DNA of 64,000 bases from Streptomyces atroolivaceus (lineage in GTDB: Bacteria > Actinomycetota > Actinomycetes > Streptomycetales > Streptomycetaceae): assembly GCF_000717025.1 (NCBI RefSeq), contig NZ_JNXG01000013.1, forward strand, positions 247,164-311,163, written 5' to 3'. The notes beneath the pieces were generated by a model that saw nothing but the letters and a program-made list of their open reading frames with translations, was not told the DNA's origin and made no database searches. The translations under genes and the position numbers were made by a program. Position 1 is the first letter of the stretch; every line of letters starts with the position of its first letter. This document shows, in pieces, positions 61,713 to 64,000 of the stretch.

Positions 61713-62969
61713 TCAGACCTGGGGGCGCAGCCGCGCCGTCAGGACGTCGGTGCCCGTGTCCGGCGTGCCGTCCCCGTGCAGGGCACTGCCCTTCAGCCAG
61801 GCGTCCCAGGCCAGATTCCAGTCACCGAAGCCGTTGTCGAACGGCGTCATCGTCTCGCCGTCGCTTCCGACGACCTTGACGATGTCGCCCTCGCGTACGG
61901 TCTCGAAGAACCACTGGGCGTCGGCGGTGCTCATCCCCGTACAGCCGTGGCTCACGTTGGCGTTGCCCTGGGAACCCGTCGACCAGGGCGCCGCGTGGAC
62001 GTACTCACCGCTCCAGGTGACGCGTGTCGCCCAGTAGACGGGCAGGTCGTAGGACTCCGAGGAGCCGGCGGCGATACCGATGCTCTCGCCGCGCATGCGT
62101 ACGAACTGCTCCTTGGCCAGCACCACCTTGACGCCGTTGCGGGTCTCGAAGCCCGGCTTGCCCGTGGTGACGGGGAGGGTGTTGATCACGTCACCGTTGC
62201 GCAGGACGGTCATGGAGTGGTCCGAGGCGTCGGTGATCGCTTCTATGCGGTCGCCGGTGGTGATCTTCAGGGGCTTCGCGGCGCTGCCGTGGAGGGCGTT
62301 GGTCACCTTTATGCCCTTGAGGTTGCTGCGGACCTCGATGCTGGCGTCGGCGGGCCAGTACTCCTTGGGCCGGTAGTGCAGGGTCTTGGCGTCGACCCAG
62401 TGCCAGGAGCCGGTGACGGCGGGGGCGGAACGGACCTGCAGCCCGCGTTCCACGGTGGCCCTGGCGGCCTTGCCGGTTACCGGAGCGCTGAGTTCCGCTG
62501 TGAGGGGCTGTCCGACGCCGTAGGTGCCCGTCTGCGGGCCGAAGGTCACCTTCAGGAACTTCTTGGCCGAGGCCGTGCCGAAAGCGTACGTACGGCTGCC
62601 GGGAGCGCCGTCGCCGTTCTCGGTGGTGATCTTGACGGTGTATCGGGTGCCGGCCGCGAGCGAGGTGGTGGAGTGCCACCGCTTGCCGTCGGCGTCGAGT
62701 TCGCCCGCCAGGTGGCGGCCGTCGGTGTCGACTGCCGTCACGTCCGTGATCCTGGCGTCGTCGTCCTTGACGGTGACTTCGAGGGGCTTGTCGGGGTCGG
62801 CCTTCTCGTCCTTGGACGGGCCGTTGAATGAGACCAGGTCGGCGGCGTCGTGCGGCTTCAGCGACAGCGGATGACCTTCGGGCTCGCCACAGGCGGTCGC
62901 ACCTGCGACCAGGGTCACGACCAGCAGAGTGGAGCTCACTACGGTGCGGATGCGCGGCGTGTGGTTCAT
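61713..62969 (-). CDS. L,D-transpeptidase lipoprotein
   Basis: Cell-wall enzyme forming 3-3 peptidoglycan cross-links. 418 residues: N-terminal signal ending VAGATACGE with the lipid-modified Cys about 27, two Ig-like domains typical of actinobacterial Ldt proteins, then the YkuD catalytic domain with NVSHGCTGMSTADA (His-Gly-Cys). The C-terminal region after the catalytic site holds WLKGSALHGDG. It stands between ctaF and the receiver-like gene on the minus strand. Confidence 0.94.
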   Translation of the reverse strand: MNHTPRIRTVVSSTLLVVTLVAGATACGEPEGHPLSLKPHDAADLVSFNGPSKDEKADPDKPLEVTVKDDDARITDVTAVDTDGRHLAGELDADGKRWHSTTSLAAGTRYTVKITTENGDGAPGSRTYAFGTASAKKFLKVTFGPQTGTYGVGQPLTAELSAPVTGKAARATVERGLQVRSAPAVTGSWHWVDAKTLHYRPKEYWPADASIEVRSNLKGIKVTNALHGSAAKPLKITTGDRIEAITDASDHSMTVLRNGDVINTLPVTTGKPGFETRNGVKVVLAKEQFVRMRGESIGIAAGSSESYDLPVYWATRVTWSGEYVHAAPWSTGSQGNANVSHGCTGMSTADAQWFFETVREGDIVKVVGSDGETMTPFDNGFGDWNLAWDAWLKGSALHGDGTPDTGTDVLTARLRPQV

Positions 62970-63019
62970 GAACCCACGCTAAGAAGATTCATCCGATCCA
63001 GCGCGTTCAGTGACTGCAA

Positions 63020-63063
63020 ACGGGGGCCCGGCCCGCTCATCACTGAGCGGGCCGGGCCCCCGT
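63020..63063. terminator. 20-bp perfect hairpin between ctaF and the L,D-transpeptidase gene
   Basis: The arms 63020-63039 (core GGGGGCCCGGCCCGCTCA) and 63044-63063 are perfectly complementary with loop TCAC. It lies 31 bp after the ctaF stop and upstream of the transpeptidase start, so it probably ends the ctaD-ctaF transcript. Confidence 0.85.
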
Positions 63064-63094
63064 ACGGGTGCAACACGTCCTGTGGAGGCGTGTC

Positions 63095-63493
63095 CTACTG
63101 GGTGCGGTTCTCTCCCCGGTAGTACTCGAAGACCCAGCCGAAGAGACCGACCAGGAGCAGCGGGGCCGAGAAGTAGGCCAGCCACCAGCCGAAGACGACG
63201 GCCATGAAGAGGAAGGCTCCACCGATGGCCAGCGAGAGCGGCTGCCAGCTGTGCGGCGAGAAGAAGCCCACCTCACCGGCTTCGTCCGCGACGTCGGCCT
63301 CCTTGTTGTCCTGGGCCATCGCGTCGACCCTGTTGGCCGTGAAGGCCAGGTAGAAGCCGATCATGATGGTCAGCCCGAAGGACAGGACCAGCGCGGTGGT
63401 ACCGACCGGCTCCTTCGACCAGACGCCGTACGTGACGGCCATGGCCAGCATGAAGACGCTCAGCCAGATGAAGAGCTTGCCCTGGATCTTCAC
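63095..63493 (-). CDS. ctaF: Cytochrome c oxidase subunit IV, actinobacterial type
   Basis: 132-residue small subunit of the aa3 oxidase, found with CtaC, CtaD and CtaE in actinobacteria. Four membrane segments: [55 protein letters not shown] and [19 protein letters not shown] overlaps the ctaD stop by 4 bp. Confidence 0.93.
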   Translation of the reverse strand: MKIQGKLFIWLSVFMLAMAVTYGVWSKEPVGTTALVLSFGLTIMIGFYLAFTANRVDAMAQDNKEADVADEAGEVGFFSPHSWQPLSLAIGGAFLFMAVVFGWWLAYFSAPLLLVGLFGWVFEYYRGENRTQ

Positions 63494-64000
63494 TTGCCGT
63501 CCTCCTTGCCGCCCACGAGGACCTTGTCACCCTCGGACAGGTGATCCAGCTGCTCGAGCGCCGTGATCTCCGGGTGGTGCAGGTCGAACGCCGGGGATTC
63601 GGAACGGATCCGCGGCAGGCTGAGGAAGTTGTGCCGCGGGGGCGGGCAGGACGTCGCCCATTCGAGCGAACGGCCGTAGCCCCACGGGTCGTCGACCTCG
63701 ATCTTCTTGCCGTACTTGGCGGTCTTCCACACGTTGTACATGAACGGGAGCATCGACAGCCCGAGCACGAAGGAGGAGATCGTCGAGATCGTGTTCAGGG
63801 CGGTGAAGCCGTCGGCGGCGAGGTAGTCCGCGTAACGGCGCGGCATTCCCTCGGCACCCAGCCAGTGCTGCACCAGGAACGTTCCGTGGAAGCCGACGAA
63901 CAGCGTCCAGAACGTCATCTTGCCGAGCCGCTCGTCCAGCATCTTGCCGGTGAACTTCGGCCACCAGAAGTGGAATCCGGCGAACATCGCGAAGACCACG
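63490..64000 (-). CDS. ctaD: Cytochrome c oxidase subunit I (partial, C-terminal part)
   Basis: C-terminal 170 residues of the heme-copper oxidase catalytic subunit; the rest is beyond the right edge. Visible: [40 protein letters not shown], the last membrane helices, and [20 protein letters not shown], which is conserved at the CtaD C-terminus. The catalytic heme and copper ligands lie in the missing portion. Its stop overlaps ctaF. Confidence 0.95.
   Translation of the reverse strand, partial: VVFAMFAGFHFWWPKFTGKMLDERLGKMTFWTLFVGFHGTFLVQHWLGAEGMPRRYADYLAADGFTALNTISTISSFVLGLSMLPFMYNVWKTAKYGKKIEVDDPWGYGRSLEWATSCPPPRHNFLSLPRIRSESPAFDLHHPEITALEQLDHLSEGDKVLVGGKEDGK

Overview
The window is high-GC actinobacterial chromosome, almost certainly from a Streptomyces. 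Evidence: strong third-position GC in every gene, many GTG/TTG starts, ATGA-type stop/start overlaps, a DmdR-type iron box, a SAM-IV riboswitch, a trp attenuator with a WWW leader peptide, and an actinobacterial qcrCAB/cta respiratory cluster. The gene order resembles, from memory, the core region of the S. coelicolor chromosome between the division/cell-wall (dcw) cluster and the cytochrome bc1/aa3 genes. I see no prophage, IS element, integrase, CRISPR array, tRNA or rRNA. The region looks like conserved core, so novelty is mostly in small regulatory and repeat features.

Layout. 0-1.4 kb: end of the dcw cluster on the minus strand (rsmH, ftsL partial). 1.7-8.5 kb: beta-carbonic anhydrase, then a moxR-DUF58-transglutaminase operon, then a gene-free stretch with tandem repeats and two strong hairpins, then DUF3040. 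8.7-16.3 kb: methyltransferase, HEPN-like protein, an operon of a degenerate ABC ATPase, a YhgE/Pip membrane protein and a TetR regulator, a DUF4126 membrane protein, and a phytoene-desaturase-like flavoprotein. 16.3-23.7 kb: one-carbon and thiamine metabolism (metF, thiE, and thiO-thiS-thiG behind a TPP riboswitch), with a Tyr/Gly/Gln-rich membrane protein. 23.7-28.8 kb: PASTA Ser/Thr kinase, endonuclease IV, a His-rich DUF4396 protein behind a copper-type operator, a SUOX-family oxidoreductase, bacterioferritin, and Bfd behind an iron box. 28.9-34.1 kb: aromatic biosynthesis (class II DAHP synthase divergent from trpL-trpEG), a small regulator-like gene, and a D-lactate-dehydrogenase-like gene.

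34.4-49.8 kb: a MacRS-like two-component system, lipid and sugar enzymes (PlsC, hydrolase, glucokinase, acyl-CoA synthetase, two glycosyltransferases), ArsA-like ATPase, SRPBCC protein, phosphoesterases, and a gluzincin lipoprotein. 49.9-55.7 kb: an NLP/P60 cell-wall hydrolase with an apparently disrupted N-terminus, NYN-domain protein, zinc-ribbon protein, rhomboid protease with an overlapping Lrp-like RAM-domain gene, and a class V aminotransferase behind a SAM-IV riboswitch. 55.7-64 kb: trpD, then the respiratory chain on the minus strand (ctaD partial, ctaF, ctaE, qcrC, qcrA, qcrB), interrupted by an L,D-transpeptidase and a receiver-like protein.

Two themes run through the window. First, about a dozen genes have a TANNNT -10 hexamer ending 6-8 nt before the start codon, four of them exactly TAGGGT, which predicts leaderless mRNAs. 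Second, convergent gene pairs are separated by long perfect hairpins (up to 24 bp) without U-tracts, which probably act as bidirectional terminators. All starts, promoters and operators are read by eye and not tested.
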